From NCBI GenBank assembly GCA_036172665.1, contig CM069872.1:23681001-23745000 (forward strand): a DNA stretch of 64,000 nucleotides, given 5' to 3'. Both the position numbers and the translations under genes were made by a program. Within the stretch, counting starts at the first letter, position 1, and every line of letters begins with the position of its first letter. Source of the DNA: Prosopocoilus inquinatus. Its lineage: Eukaryota > Arthropoda > Insecta > Coleoptera > Lucanidae. The notes below the pieces were generated by a model, which worked only from the letters and a program-made list of their open reading frames with translations, made no database searches and was not told where the DNA came from. Shown one piece after another: positions 25,374-34,968 of the stretch.

Positions 25374-25611
25374 CTAAAGGTTATTCTGATGACTGTTCTT
25401 TTTCTTCAAGAATTTCTGATGGATTAAATTTTCTCTCAAATAGAAGGAATGGTTGATCGTCGTCATCCGATGTTTTTGGACCGACGACACTCTCGAAACT
25501 ATGGAAATGTGAGTTGTTAACATCTGAGTTTCCTGGCCTGGCAACATTCGGGTCAATTTCGACGTTTTCGGTAAAGACGCACGCTTCTTGTTTAAGACTT
25601 TTCTCTAAGAG
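25374..25611 (-). pseudogene. Copia pol fragment, probable integrase-RT linker
   Basis: The minus-strand open text includes an acidic, serine-rich linker-like stretch (SDDDDQPFLLFERKF). It lies downstream of the copia integrase fragment at 26240-26522, in the order expected for one copia element broken by the retrozyme array between them. No strong domain motif is visible, so the assignment is tentative. Confidence 0.35.
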
Positions 25612-26232
25612 TCTAAAAATTTTGTGCAAATCGTTTTTGATTGCAGCGAAAACCTCGAGCAGCCTCTGGACAGCTGTTTCAGCCCTGCTTGGGGCTTCTT
25701 CAGCAGAGCTGAAACAGCTGTCCAGAGGCTGCTCGAGGTATTCGTTGCAATCAAAAACGATTTGCACAAAATTTTTCAAAAAACTTTCATTATGCTTTGA
25801 CAGCAAGCATGGCCGCCTTGCATGAGGGACTTATTAGGAGCAAATCCCGCTTCAATTTGTCTATCCTACTGCAATGTCAGGTCAAAAAGCGATAGTAAGA
25901 TGTCGCTATTTTATCTGTTCATCATTCTTACATCGCAATTGCGAATAAATTGGGCAAGTCGTTTTTGGTCTGCAGTGGGAATGTCGAACTACGTCTCTGC
26001 TGAAGAAGCCCCAAGCAGGGCTGAAACAGCTGTCCAGAGGCTGCTCGAGGTTTTCGCTGCAATCAAAAACGATTTGCACAAAATTTTTCTAAAAACTTTC
26101 ATTATGCTTTGACAGCAAGCATGGCCGCCTTGCATGGGGGACTTATTAGGAGCAAATCCCGCTTCAATTTGTCTATCCTACTGCAATGTCAGGTCAAAAA
26201 GCGATAGTAAGATGTCGCTATTTTATCTGTTC
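25612..26232 (+). mobile_element. Hammerhead retrozyme array (312-bp unit)
   Basis: The insertion starts with an inverted partial unit (25612-25703), turns to direct orientation at a palindromic junction, and continues through about 1.7 direct units. The repeat period is 312 bp (the caaatcccgcttc landmark at 25841 and 26153). It ends exactly at ttttatctgttc, the same end as the other insertions. One complete ribozyme is present at 25993-26041. The right flank is copia integrase sequence read on the minus strand, so the array sits inside a copia remnant. No target duplication is visible, probably because the left flank was rearranged. Confidence 0.85.
25993..26041 (+). ncRNA. Type I hammerhead ribozyme in 312-bp unit
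   Basis: Stem I GTCTCTG (25993-25999), core CTGAAGA (26000-26006), stem II AGCCC/GGGCT with loop CAAGCA, core GAAA (26023-26026), two-base-pair stem III closed by AGCT, cleavage triplet GTC (26032-26034), and stem I partner CAGAGGC (26035-26041). Stem I has seven pairs, one of them G-U. Position 7 is A, which the hammerhead consensus CUGANGA allows. Every catalytic position is present. Confidence 0.85.
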
Positions 26233-26239
26233 AGCAAAA

Positions 26240-26522
26240 AATAAACTTGACGCCATCAACTGAAGTCGTCGATGAATGTAATGAACTAACGAACTCCACC
26301 TTGAGAAGTGTTTCTCATCGGTCCACAAACATTCGTGTGAATTAATTCTAAGAGCTCCTTTGAGTGATTTTCTCGTTTGGTGAAAGGTTCACTTACTACT
26401 TTTCCAGCAAGACATTTTTCACATTTTCTCACGTCATTCAAGTAATCAAATTTAAAACCAAAAACGCTGTTATTTTCTTGCATGTTTTTAAAATTCAAAT
26501 GGCTCAGACGAGCATGCCACAT
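26240..26522 (-). pseudogene. Copia integrase fragment
   Basis: The frame starts MWHARLSHLNFKNM and carries the H-x(n)-H-x-C-x2-C zinc-binding part (HARLSHLN..., CEKCLAGK). It then reads ELIHTNVCGPM, the start of the integrase catalytic core. It breaks at a stop after GGVR and continues with a FIDDFS-like text before the retrozyme array interrupts it at 26232. The copia family is clear. The piece is short and dead. Confidence 0.8.
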
Positions 26523-26796
26523 TTCCGTTTAGTTTTTGGAATTGTTTAGAACTTTTCATTCGATTTCACAAACGTAGCACCACTCGAATTATCATCGCCT
26601 TTTTGTTTGAATTATATGTATTCTTCTAGAATGTTTACTTTCAATGTCTCTGTTTCCGGCAATTTATTGCGTTTTCAAATAACACAATTCTACACCTCGA
26701 GCACTCTGGACCCGTAGCCTGTTGGGTTTTATTAATAAAATCGGTTGTACAAAATTAATAGCAATCTAACACGCAGCTATCCTTGTGTGCTATACA

Positions 26797-27242
26797 GGCT
26801 GGGTAATTGGTATCGATTTCTTCAATAGCGCCTTAATTATAAAATAAAATGTCTTCTACAAAAGTTATCGCCAATCAACAAAGTATTCCCACATATATAG
26901 CATGTCCTATAAGTGAGTTATCTATCAAAATTATAGTTTTTTAAATGGAATGTACCAGTGTTTATTGCAGATTTCGATAGATCTCTTAAAAATAAGTATT
27001 TTCTATTCAGCAACTATAGCCCTGAATAGAACCATTCGCAATGTACATCTGTTCAACTGAATTAAAGAGTTAAAATGTAAGGTATTTTATTCATAAAAAA
27101 AGTCTTTAGTTTACCTAACTAATTATAAATATCGTGTAGAATAATCCGTTTGAATAAGAACAACATTTTCTATGAATGTTTTCTTTTATAATTACTAGTT
27201 AAGGCGCTATTGAAGAAATCGATACCAATGACCCACCCTGTA
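26797..27242. mobile_element. Foldback/MITE, TATACAGGCTGGGTAATTGG ends
   Basis: The left arm tggtatcgatttcttcaata pairs with its complement near 27205, then gcgccttaa with ttaaggcgc. Total length is about 445 bp, ending in caccctgtat. Non-autonomous, no open frame. Confidence 0.72.
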
Positions 27243-27309
27243 TCTGAGGAATATAATTGATCTTCAATATATTTGTTTCTTCGAAAACTTTTAATAAGCC
27301 ACTCTAATT

Positions 27310-27570
27310 AGGCGGTATTTGACGCTCGACTTGGCAACTTTAGGTGTGAGTTCGATCCTCATTCGGTGCATGCGGATTTACATATGTGGGAGAGTTCTCA
27401 TGTGTCGGTTAGTGTTCGGATTCATACCGATTGCTTCAAATTAGGTTTTTCACACATACCAAAGGAGAAATTAACATCTATTGCGGCAGCAAACGGCAAT
27501 TTAAATAACCAGCCAGCGTGCCTCAAGTACGCCGACAAGCTCCCTAAACTTGGGGAATAATGGTACATGA
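27310..27570 (+). repeat. tRNA-derived SINE, second copy
   Basis: Box B gtgagttcgatcctc is retained and box A is degraded. It shares aaaggagaaattaaca-like and gcagcaaacggcaat blocks and the end aatggtac with the copy at 10012-10300. Confidence 0.68.
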
Positions 27571-27596
27571 AAATAACTTGCGATACTTTGTATACA

Positions 27597-28163
27597 GGCT
27601 GTTGCATTTTCAAACGCAACATAGGAAATCCCCTGTTATTTTAAAGGTTCACGAATATTGGCTTGCCTAATTATTTTACAACAAAATTCCATTTAGGTTT
27701 TTTAATGCGGGAATCTGTCTATCTGTGAAGCCTGAGAATCTTCCGATCGCTTAGTTTCGGTATATTTAAAAAAGATTAGTGACGAAATTCAATTTATACC
27801 AAACTATGAGCACGCCCTTGATCAGTAAATGTTAGAATAAATTACTGGAAAAGCGTTTTCTATCAATCTTTTTTTCAAAAACGACTAGATTTATAATTAT
27901 CTATTCAGTTTTCACTAGTATTGATTAAGGCTGTGCTGATAGTTTAGTATAAATTGACTTTATTTATAGAATCTTTTTTTAAATATCTTAAAACTCAGCG
28001 TACGAAAAATTCTCAAACTTTACAAACAGGTTCATCTTGAAGAGCACTTTGAAAAACCTAAATGAAATTTTGCTGTAAAATAATAATTAGGGAAGCCAAT
28101 ATTCGAGCACCCTTCAATTAACATGGGATTTCCTATGTTGCATTTCAAAATGCAGCAACCTGT
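27597..28163. mobile_element. Foldback/MITE, TATACAGGCTGTTGCATTTT ends
   Basis: The left end cattttcaaacgcaacatag pairs with its complement near 28135. Inner blocks aaattccatttaggtttttt and aaaaacctaaatgaaatttt also pair. Length is about 570 bp with an AT-rich interior. Confidence 0.72.
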
Positions 28164-28531
28164 ATAAACTGAATCTCAGGTATAAAATTCCGTTACCTTG
28201 TTCCGCAAAATGTAAAATAATTATAATGTGATAGCACTGCAGCGAAATTCCACTTACAGAAAAAAAAAGAAAAAACAGCAACTTCAATTTGTTTTATTTT
28301 TCTTAGAGAAAACCGACATAAATCCAGATGTGCTGTTTATTTATCTTCGAAACTCTTGTTTTACGTACCAAGTTATTTAAGACTTTTTTTGTGCGAGTAC
28401 TAAACTTGGATAAAATATCCTACAATGTTTAAACACCCCGTACAATTAACAATAATCAGATGAGATCATAATTTTGATTAAATACTAACAGTGAAATTTG
28501 TATAAATTGCAAAAATAAAGAAGTATTTTAC

Positions 28532-28744
28532 CTAATGCGAGCGTTCCGGTTGCAAACACCACTTTTACGACGCCTAAACGAAAAAGCATTTCCACAGAGC
28601 TACGCATTACATTATCCAAACCACCATGATGATATCCAAAACCCAACTGGAAACCTTTTATAAAACTGTGCCCTTCCCGAAATCCCCTTTTGCTGAGTCT
28701 CTCCTCGATAAATTTTACGTCATTTTTGTCAACGCAACCCACTC
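28532..28744 (-). CDS. DDX60: DDX60-like helicase, exon C (motif V)
   Basis: The exon is 213 nt and encodes GVGCVDKNDVKFIEERL, the YHHGGLDNVMRSSVEMLFR segment and motif V FATGTLALG. In this family the H-H-x-G and FAT-x-T-LA-x-G blocks belong to helicase domain 2. Acceptor cttttt-cag and donor TTAG|GTAAAA are clear. It is separated from exon B by a 107-bp intron, typical of insect short introns, and from exon D by about 10.5 kb. Both boundary codons are split after the first base, as the neighbours require. Confidence 0.92.
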
Positions 28745-28851
28745 CTGAAAAAGCAAAGCGTTTATACATTTTTCCAACGCTAGTCTAAAAATGATTTAGA
28801 ACTTGTGTAAAAAGATGCTCATTGATGGAACATACTTTAACATATACCAAC

Positions 28852-29122
28852 CTTTAAATTTGCTCAAAGTGTTTTTCAATATATTTAACGAAGGTAATTC
28901 AGGTTTCTCTCGATATCTATCTCCATGACATTTAACAGCCGCATCAAATGCATTCAAATCTTTTCCACTTCTTTTCCAAAGTTTCTCGGGTTCCATTTTT
29001 CCTTTTTGACGTTCTCCTTCTTCTCTATGCATTTCTTTGTTTTTTGCCTCCGCTTTTTCTTCTTTCTCAATTATTTTACGAGCCCTCTTACTCAACTTTG
29101 CAGTGCGACTTTTAGAGTTTTG
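28852..29122 (-). CDS. DDX60: DDX60-like helicase, exon B
   Basis: The exon is 271 nt and starts in phase 0 with QNSKSRTAKLSKRARKI. It encodes a highly charged lysine/glutamate-rich stretch (IEKEEKAEAKNKEMHREEG). It then reads ELPSLNILKNTLSKFK before the donor AAAG|GTTGGT. The acceptor is gctgttttag. The charged insert between helicase motifs IV and V is typical of DDX60-type proteins. It follows exon A after a 22.3-kb intron. The residue order and phase fit; the charged stretch alone would not identify the family. Confidence 0.85.
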
Positions 29123-29242
29123 CTAAAACAGCTCCAGTTTAACTTCATTTTGAAATATACGATGCGTATTACATTATTAAAATTCACAGAAAAGTAAATC
29201 AAGTTGTAAGTGATCGTTTTTAAATTAAAGTTACTAGATATT

Positions 29243-29739
29243 GTCACGATTACGGAAAATTTGAAAATCGTATTTAATTAATTTAAAATGTGTTTTTTCC
29301 AATGCAATACGAGTTATGTGCTGATAACTTGCAAATACGCAAATAACTAGGGCATTGTATAAGTGTTTAAACACAATCAATTAATTCACGATTTAATAGA
29401 AATGACGATTGGAAACAACGTGAAAATCCTGACATCACCTTTTCAGCAACCAAGCAAAGTACGGGTTCAATTAAAGTTTTGCGGAATTTGGTCATGACGT
29501 CACGTACATTGGCAGTATAAAAGATGTGCGTAATTTGTAAAAGATACCAGTTAATCTGATCGTCGTCATGGGATACAGTTATCTGTATTTCTCACCTTTA
29601 AACAATAAAGGTAATCCTTGTTGTTTTAATGAGTTAGTTTGAAGTTTCCATGTTACTCTCTTTTCACCCCCAAGCTACGCAATCCCCGCGTCTGGACGCC
29701 GACAGCTCGTAACCTGCTGGAGACGACCGACGCATGACA
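29243..29739 (+). repeat. Probable solo LTR
   Basis: The stretch starts TGTCACGATTACGG and ends GCATGACA (TG...CA) and is flanked by atat on both sides. Inside are a TATA-like cagtataaaag at about 29515 and an aataaag polyadenylation signal near 29605. This fits an LTR retrotransposon left as a solo LTR with a 4-bp duplication. There is no second copy in the window to confirm the boundaries. Confidence 0.55.
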
Positions 29740-30125
29740 ATATTTCTTATCTATCAAATATTTTTTTATGGTTTTAAAGAACGAAAACTATGTTTTCATT
29801 TTAACAAATAGTATACGAGGTGATTACATAATTACATAACGCATTATTACACCATGTTTTCGTTTGGAGCACGACGAGCGTGGTGACATCTACATTTAAC
29901 GAGTACAATGTAATCTTTGTTCCACCTTGCTTCATTGATTATCAGATCCAATGTTTAGATTGCTGAAAAAGCATACTAAAGTAACTGATGTTGTCTACGG
30001 GCCATGATTAAATGTTTTCACACAAAATAGGAATCAGTTAATACAGAATTTCTTTCTCCGGTTCATTCATTTCATGGCATCAGAAAATATCAAAGAATTT
30101 CGCACGCTTTGAAACTTTGAAAAAA

Positions 30126-30240
30126 ATTACGAATGGTAAAAAACTCAATGTTTCACTATCGATTGAAAGCGTCATTCCTGACGACGCTATCAATCGATAG
30201 TGAAATGTTGAGTGCTTTTCCATTTATAATTCTGTCCGTT
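30126..30240. repeat. Inverted pair of Penelope-tail-like sequences
   Basis: Two inverted copies of a segment around caatcgatagtgaaa face each other. The right copy reads cctgacgacgctatcaatcg then atagtgaaatgttgagtgc. A third copy lies at 59362-59410. The motif has CTGACGA and GAAA with a CTATC/GATAG stem and a CATTC/GAGTG outer stem, so it is hammerhead-like. Stem III is too short to be sure. Confidence 0.5.
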
Positions 30241-30769
30241 AAAAATCTTTTACTTACAATTTTCATTGAACAAATTAACAAAAAATTATAATGCCATTCC
30301 TATTAGTTTTAAAATTTTATCCATTGAAAAGTTTAAATATCAATTATTATTAACTTTAAGGAATAACCACACTGTTTCGCTCTATATTTTACTCTCTGTT
30401 TTGTTTAAATATGTATTAATAACATCCGTTAAAAAAATAGTTACTTTTAGAGTTTCATAGTTGCAGTTGCAATTAACACATTTTATCAATAATGTTTATT
30501 TTCATGATTATTCATATTGATACATTACAGTGCTAATATGAAAATGTAAAAGTGCAACCTGGCTAATCAAGAAACACTCCAGAGAAGCATATTCGACGGG
30601 ACGAAACAGTTATGGCATATAGAATGCATTTGTTCAACAACATCATGTTGTACTTATTTATTTTAGAAGTTTAGAATTTAAGAAAGTTTATGCATTGTCG
30701 AGGTATCTCTGAAGCACTAGCATATTGGTTTACATTATTAGTTTGGTAATATGATATGAGGGCGTGTTT

Positions 30770-31735
30770 ATTCTTGGCAGCAAAGAAACGGCAGAAACGG
30801 CAGAGACGGCAGTCTCCCGAGAGATAGCGTGGAAGGCGAAACGTGTCGGTAAACGGGGCCACAGATGGGGGTGATATATGTGGTGGCCGCGGTGTGTTGC
30901 CGGGCATTCGCTAGAGGGTGTCTGCAGAATATGACCTGAGATGGTATGTTCTGACAGAAGTGTTAGGGCGGTACATTCTCACGATTGGCAATGCGGTTTG
31001 AGGGTCATGAGTCATGAGTTATGCAGAGGTATTCTGGTAGCAGAATATTGTCCGGGACGCGATCCGGGCAGTTGACCAGAGAATGGTACCGTGCACCAGC
31101 ATACGGTATCGGTGCTCTTGCCGCGGCGTGCAAGCAGCGCTGATGAAGAGCACGGTACCGGCAAAGCAATTAGCTGTATTCTGCATTCATTGTGAGTGGG
31201 AATTCGATATATTGCATTCCTGACCAGGTGATAGCATTGAGCTATCCAGAAAGGTCTGACACGATGAAGTCACTGGACCGGTACGGAGTGGTGCTTGACA
31301 CTTTCGCAGTCAATGACATCAACTGATTCTGAGAACAGATGCTCGGGAGGCACGGTATGCTAATATCCATCGGGAGGGCTGGGTTTTTATCCACAAGTGA
31401 ATGTGGGAGGTAATGCATGCGAAGATAAGAAGTCAACGTGCGAGGATGACTTCCCCAGTGTCCAATATCATCATGAGGGAACTACAGCTTCTAGATTCGC
31501 CGCTGGAGCAAGTCGGGCCGGAAAAACGGCCCCGGTAAGTGGATTGTTCCAGTTTTCTGAATAGATACTCGTAAAGGATTACTTATAATTTGCACGGTCC
31601 TTATCGAATTGGAATGCGATACCCGGAAGCTAAGACGTTTACCTTCAGCGCCTGTTGCGGTCAGGGAAACGAGAAAGAAAGAAAGAACATTAGGCATGAG
31701 AGACCTTACCAATGGTGAGTGAATGTTTATTGTAA
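30770..31735. other. GC-rich block of unknown origin
   Basis: The block is markedly richer in GC than its surroundings, with a repeated ggcagaaacggcagagacgg run at the start and self-complementary gtgctctt/aagagcac near 31113 and 31146. There are no long open frames and no family resemblance. It lies directly upstream of the Penelope fragment and could be a piece of another element. Confidence 0.4.
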
Positions 31736-31818
31736 CTCCGTCCTCAGATAATTAAGAACTTAAATTTATTAAAGATGTAGCAATTCACAATGATTACTCA
31801 GTAGATATTGTAGAAAAT

Positions 31819-32373
31819 ATGTTAAGGAAAATTGTAAATAATAAGGCCAATATCAAAAAAATTACCACTTTGTTACCAGCAGAAACAAACACGTCTAAAT
31901 ATATTAAAATTCCGTTTGACAAAAGCTGCTCTAAAGATTTAAATAACATTTTTAAAACACAAGGGTACACAATTGCATATACTAATAACAACACTCTAAA
32001 ACGTTTACTAACAAACCCCAAGGACAAAACTGAACCAAATGAGAAATCAGGGATCTACGAAATATCTTGTCAAGGATGCACTAAAAAATATATTGGGCAA
32101 ACAAAAAGAAACATACTAACACGTTTTAAGGAACACTCAGCTCACTTAAAGTACAATAGAATTGAACAATCCAGTGTTGCCCAACATATTTTTGACACCA
32201 GTCATAAATTAGATTTAAGTAATCTTTGGTTAGTAAAAGCAACGTCAAGCAACAGGGAATTAGACGGTTTTGAAACCATTTTTATACACAAAACCAGTAA
32301 TGATTTAATGAACGCCGATCGCGGGCCTTTGGCAGGTTCTGTGTTGCTGGACTTAGTTGACGCAACCCGGTGA
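31819..32373 (+). CDS. Penelope-like GIY-YIG endonuclease fragment
   Basis: A 184-codon open frame. The first part (about residues 1-70) is the linker after the reverse transcriptase, with KYIKIPFDKSCSKDLNNIF. From about residue 75 comes the GIY-YIG domain: SGIYEISC, KKYIGQTKRN, then the arginine and E-H of TRFKEH, and later the glutamate of DGFETIFI. In Penelope-like elements this endonuclease nicks DNA for target-primed reverse transcription. The fragment has no stop or frameshift, but it lacks the reverse transcriptase and so is not autonomous. Confidence 0.88.
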   Translation: MLRKIVNNKANIKKITTLLPAETNTSKYIKIPFDKSCSKDLNNIFKTQGYTIAYTNNNTLKRLLTNPKDKTEPNEKSGIYEISCQGCTKKYIGQTKRNILTRFKEHSAHLKYNRIEQSSVAQHIFDTSHKLDLSNLWLVKATSSNRELDGFETIFIHKTSNDLMNADRGPLAGSVLLDLVDATR

Positions 32374-32485
32374 AGCGCTCACTACTGGAAGCGCACGCTT
32401 CATTGGAGCGGAACGCACTTAGTATATAAGGTAGCGATAGGTATGACACGTCACTTCTCCTGTGATTTAGTAGGATAGAAGTCGC

Positions 32486-32530
32486 AACTACTGAAGATGG
32501 CAGCATAGCTGTCGAAATACGTATTTAGTT
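32486..32530 (+). ncRNA. Hammerhead ribozyme in Penelope tail
   Basis: Stem I AACTA (32486-32490), core CTGAAGA (32491-32497), an extra T, stem II GGCAGC/GCTGTC with loop ATA and one G-U pair, core GAAA (32514-32517), stem III ATACGTAT, cleavage base T (32525), and stem I partner TAGTT (32526-32530). Compared with 608-650, both strands of stem I changed and pairing is kept. Confidence 0.72.
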
Positions 32531-33378
32531 TAAAAAAAAAAACATTGTGGTTAGGAGTCAAATTTATTGTTAGACAAGCCACAGTCTCCAATACATTAAA
32601 CACCCTTAAGTGATAATCAAATGTAAATAAATATAGAAAAATGAACCTCGTATGGTTAGTTATTTCAAAGGAATGCCAGTTACTATAAATTTTGAATAAA
32701 AAATCGAAAATTTCGTATTTTATTGCATGGTGCGTTAATTTATTGCAGTAGTGTACACAAATTTTGAATTTACCGCTCTTATAAGTGGCGGAACTAAAGT
32801 GCATTAGCGAAGGCGTTTAATTATTGTTTAAAGGATCGCCCAAATTTAAAAAACGAAACGGATTTGAAGAACTGTCGTGTTACTGGAAGAATCTAAAGGT
32901 ATGCGTGTTCGAGGAGGTGGTGAAAGAAGTAGGCAGAATTCTAAATGAGGTCCAAATAACCCTGGAAAAAGTTCTAAGTCATCAGCAACAACAAAAAGAT
33001 CCTGCCATTTAAATTGTAATGCATGTAATTTCTTTCTTAATGAGAAAATAAATAATTATCAACTGTTTGCTCGTGACTTAATCATCCTTTTCACGGAATG
33101 CTTCGGTCTTGCTTCAATTGTACTGGCAACAGTGGCAGTGGTAGTTTCACAGATTACTACAGAGATGCGAAGGCTGGCATTTCCACCATTTCTCATCCCG
33201 CCATTGTTTAAGAATTTTATTAATCCGATAGTGTGAGGTTACGACATACAGTGCACTGTTAATCAAATAATTTCACGGTATTTTCATTACTACCTTTATT
33301 CGTTGATTAAAACAGTATATTTATGAAAGGTGCATTAATGTATTAACACTCCAATACGCCACAATTTTCAATCGCTTC

Positions 33379-33510
33379 GATCGCTTTTTGACCTGACATT
33401 GCAGTAGGATAGACAAATTGAAGCGGCATTTGCTCCTAATAAGTCCCCCATGCAAGGCGGCCATGCTTGCTGTCAAAGCATAATGAAAGTTTAAAAAATT
33501 TTGTTGCAAA
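33379..33510 (-). repeat. Hammerhead retrozyme copy, part 1 (split by retrotransposon)
   Basis: This is unit sequence in reverse orientation from ctttttgacctgacattgca to aatgaaagtttaaaaaattt, where the CR1-type element begins. The unit resumes at 36988. The two parts add up to most of one 312-bp unit. Confidence 0.75.
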
Positions 33511-33852
33511 TAATAATAATAATAGACATCTTTATTTCCCAGTAAACACAAGAACATCATTTATAAATGTAATGTAATTTAAGCGGGGAAACCTAAGGGT
33601 GAGGTTCACATATGTGGTCTTCCACCCAAACCTTGAATAACAATGACAAAGCAATAAGATAAACGCCTAAGACTAAGGGCTTAAATTTAAAGATTGACAA
33701 AAAAAAAATAGAATATAAAAGAAAAAAAAAGATGCAGATAAAGATATTCTATGATCACAACGAAAAAAGAGTAAAGTTGAAGGGTAATCAGATGTAAGAA
33801 AAATACAATGAAGGAATAATATTGTGAAAGAAAAAGTGTTTTTAATGTTACA

Positions 33853-34436
33853 TTAAATTTGTGAGGAACAGCTATTATCTTGTTGCAAGGTAAATAAAAA
33901 ATCGTAGAAATTGATTCTGAAATTGGAGACGTTAAATTTTTTTAAGTGTGACGGAATATTGTTGTAAATCTGTGTAATTTGGTGCTTGAAACATCGTTCG
34001 AAAAGCGCTGTACGATGTAGAGGTGGCGTAAGTGTTCCTATATTCCGCACATTGATATTATGAATGTCTGTACGGAAGACAATTTTTCTGTACAAGTAAG
34101 ACGGTTGTTTAGACAAGATAATACTATGATAACAACAGGCTGTTTGAAGTAACCGACGATTTTTCATATTCAGCCATTTCAGGTCTATAAGCTTATGAGA
34201 TATGTGCTCGAATTTACGAATTCCAAAAATGTATCGCATGCAAGCATTTTGAACCTTTTGAATGCGATATTCAGACAAAGAATCAAGACAGCTGTTGAGT
34301 AGAGATGCACAGAAGGAGAAATGTGAAAGAACTAAGGATTCACAAAGTAAAGATTTTGTTTTAATATTAAAAATATTGCGATGAGGGTATAACTTCTTTA
34401 GAATGGAGTAAGCTACGTTTATACGTGAAGAAATAT
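33853..34436 (-). pseudogene. Retrotransposon pol C-terminal part
   Basis: The frame resumes after the hammerhead array with SSRINVAYSILKKLYPHRNI and continues through LLCESLVLSHF, MRYIFGIRK and LTPPLHRTALFERCF to a stop at 33853. This segment follows the reverse transcriptase in CR1/jockey-type elements and lines up with the corresponding end of the element at 61597-64000 (LLCNSLVLSKFNYC). It has no internal stop but is cut off from the polymerase by the array. Confidence 0.8.
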
Positions 34437-34439
34437 GAT

Positions 34440-34968
34440 GAACATATAAAATAGCGACATCTTACTATCGCTTTTTGACCTAACCTTGCAGTAGGATAGA
34501 CAAATTGAAGCGGGATTTGCTCCTAATGAGTCCCCCAAGCAAGGCGGCCATGCTTGCTGTCAAAGCATAATAAAAGATTTTAGAAAAATTTTGTGCAAAT
34601 CGTTTTTGATTGCAGTGAGAACCTCGAGCAGCCTCTGGACAGCTGTTTCAGCCCTGCTTGGGGCTTCTTCAGCAGAAACGTAGCTCGACATTCCCACTGC
34701 AGACCAAAAACGACTTGCCCAATTTATTCGCAAATGCGATGTAAGAATGATGAACATATAAAATAGCGACATCTTACTATCGCTTTTTGACCTAACATTG
34801 CAGTAGGATAGACAAATTGAAGCGGGATTTGCTCCTAATGAGTCCCCCATGCAAGGCGGCCATGCTTGCTGTCAAAGCATAATGAAAGATTTTAGAAAAA
34901 TTTTGTGCAAATGGTTTTTGATTGCAATGAGAACCTAAAAAAACGATTTGCACAAAATTTTTCTAAAA
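34440..34968 (-). mobile_element. Hammerhead retrozyme array inside the CR1-type element
   Basis: The insertion begins gaacatataaaatagcg, one base different from the shared family end, and holds about 1.5 units. The period is 312 bp (the aacatataaaatagc landmark at 34441 and 34753). It ends with an inverted piece, gatttgcacaaaatttttct. It separates LILDNNERF from SSRINVAY in the retrotransposon protein. The target duplication cannot be fixed because the retroelement and the unit share aatgaaagattt at the junction. Confidence 0.8.
34631..34679 (-). ncRNA. Type I hammerhead ribozyme in 312-bp unit
   Basis: On the minus strand: GTTTCTG, CTGAAGA, AGCCC-CAAGCA-GGGCT, GAAA, C-AGCT-G, T, cleavage base C, CAGAGGC. 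The core is complete. Stem I has seven pairs, two of them G-U. Confidence 0.83.

Larger units (their letters stand above)
31740..32535 (+). mobile_element. 5'-truncated Penelope-like element with hammerhead tail
   Basis: The 3' part of a Penelope-like element: end of the polyprotein with a GIY-YIG endonuclease (31819-32373), a 3' region of about 110 bp, a hammerhead at 32486-32530 and a short poly(A) after 32530. The reverse transcriptase part is missing. It is truncated at the 5' side, as is common for reverse-transcribed elements. Confidence 0.8.

Noticed and set aside
31130..31165. Another hammerhead at a CTGATGA motif
   Set aside because: No GAAA core at the right distance and no stem I partner. 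The match is by chance in a GC-rich block.
32824..33012. Short plus-strand frame with coding-like composition
   Set aside because: 62 codons, no recognised domain, no neighbours that support it. Possibly a transposon remnant, but not assignable.
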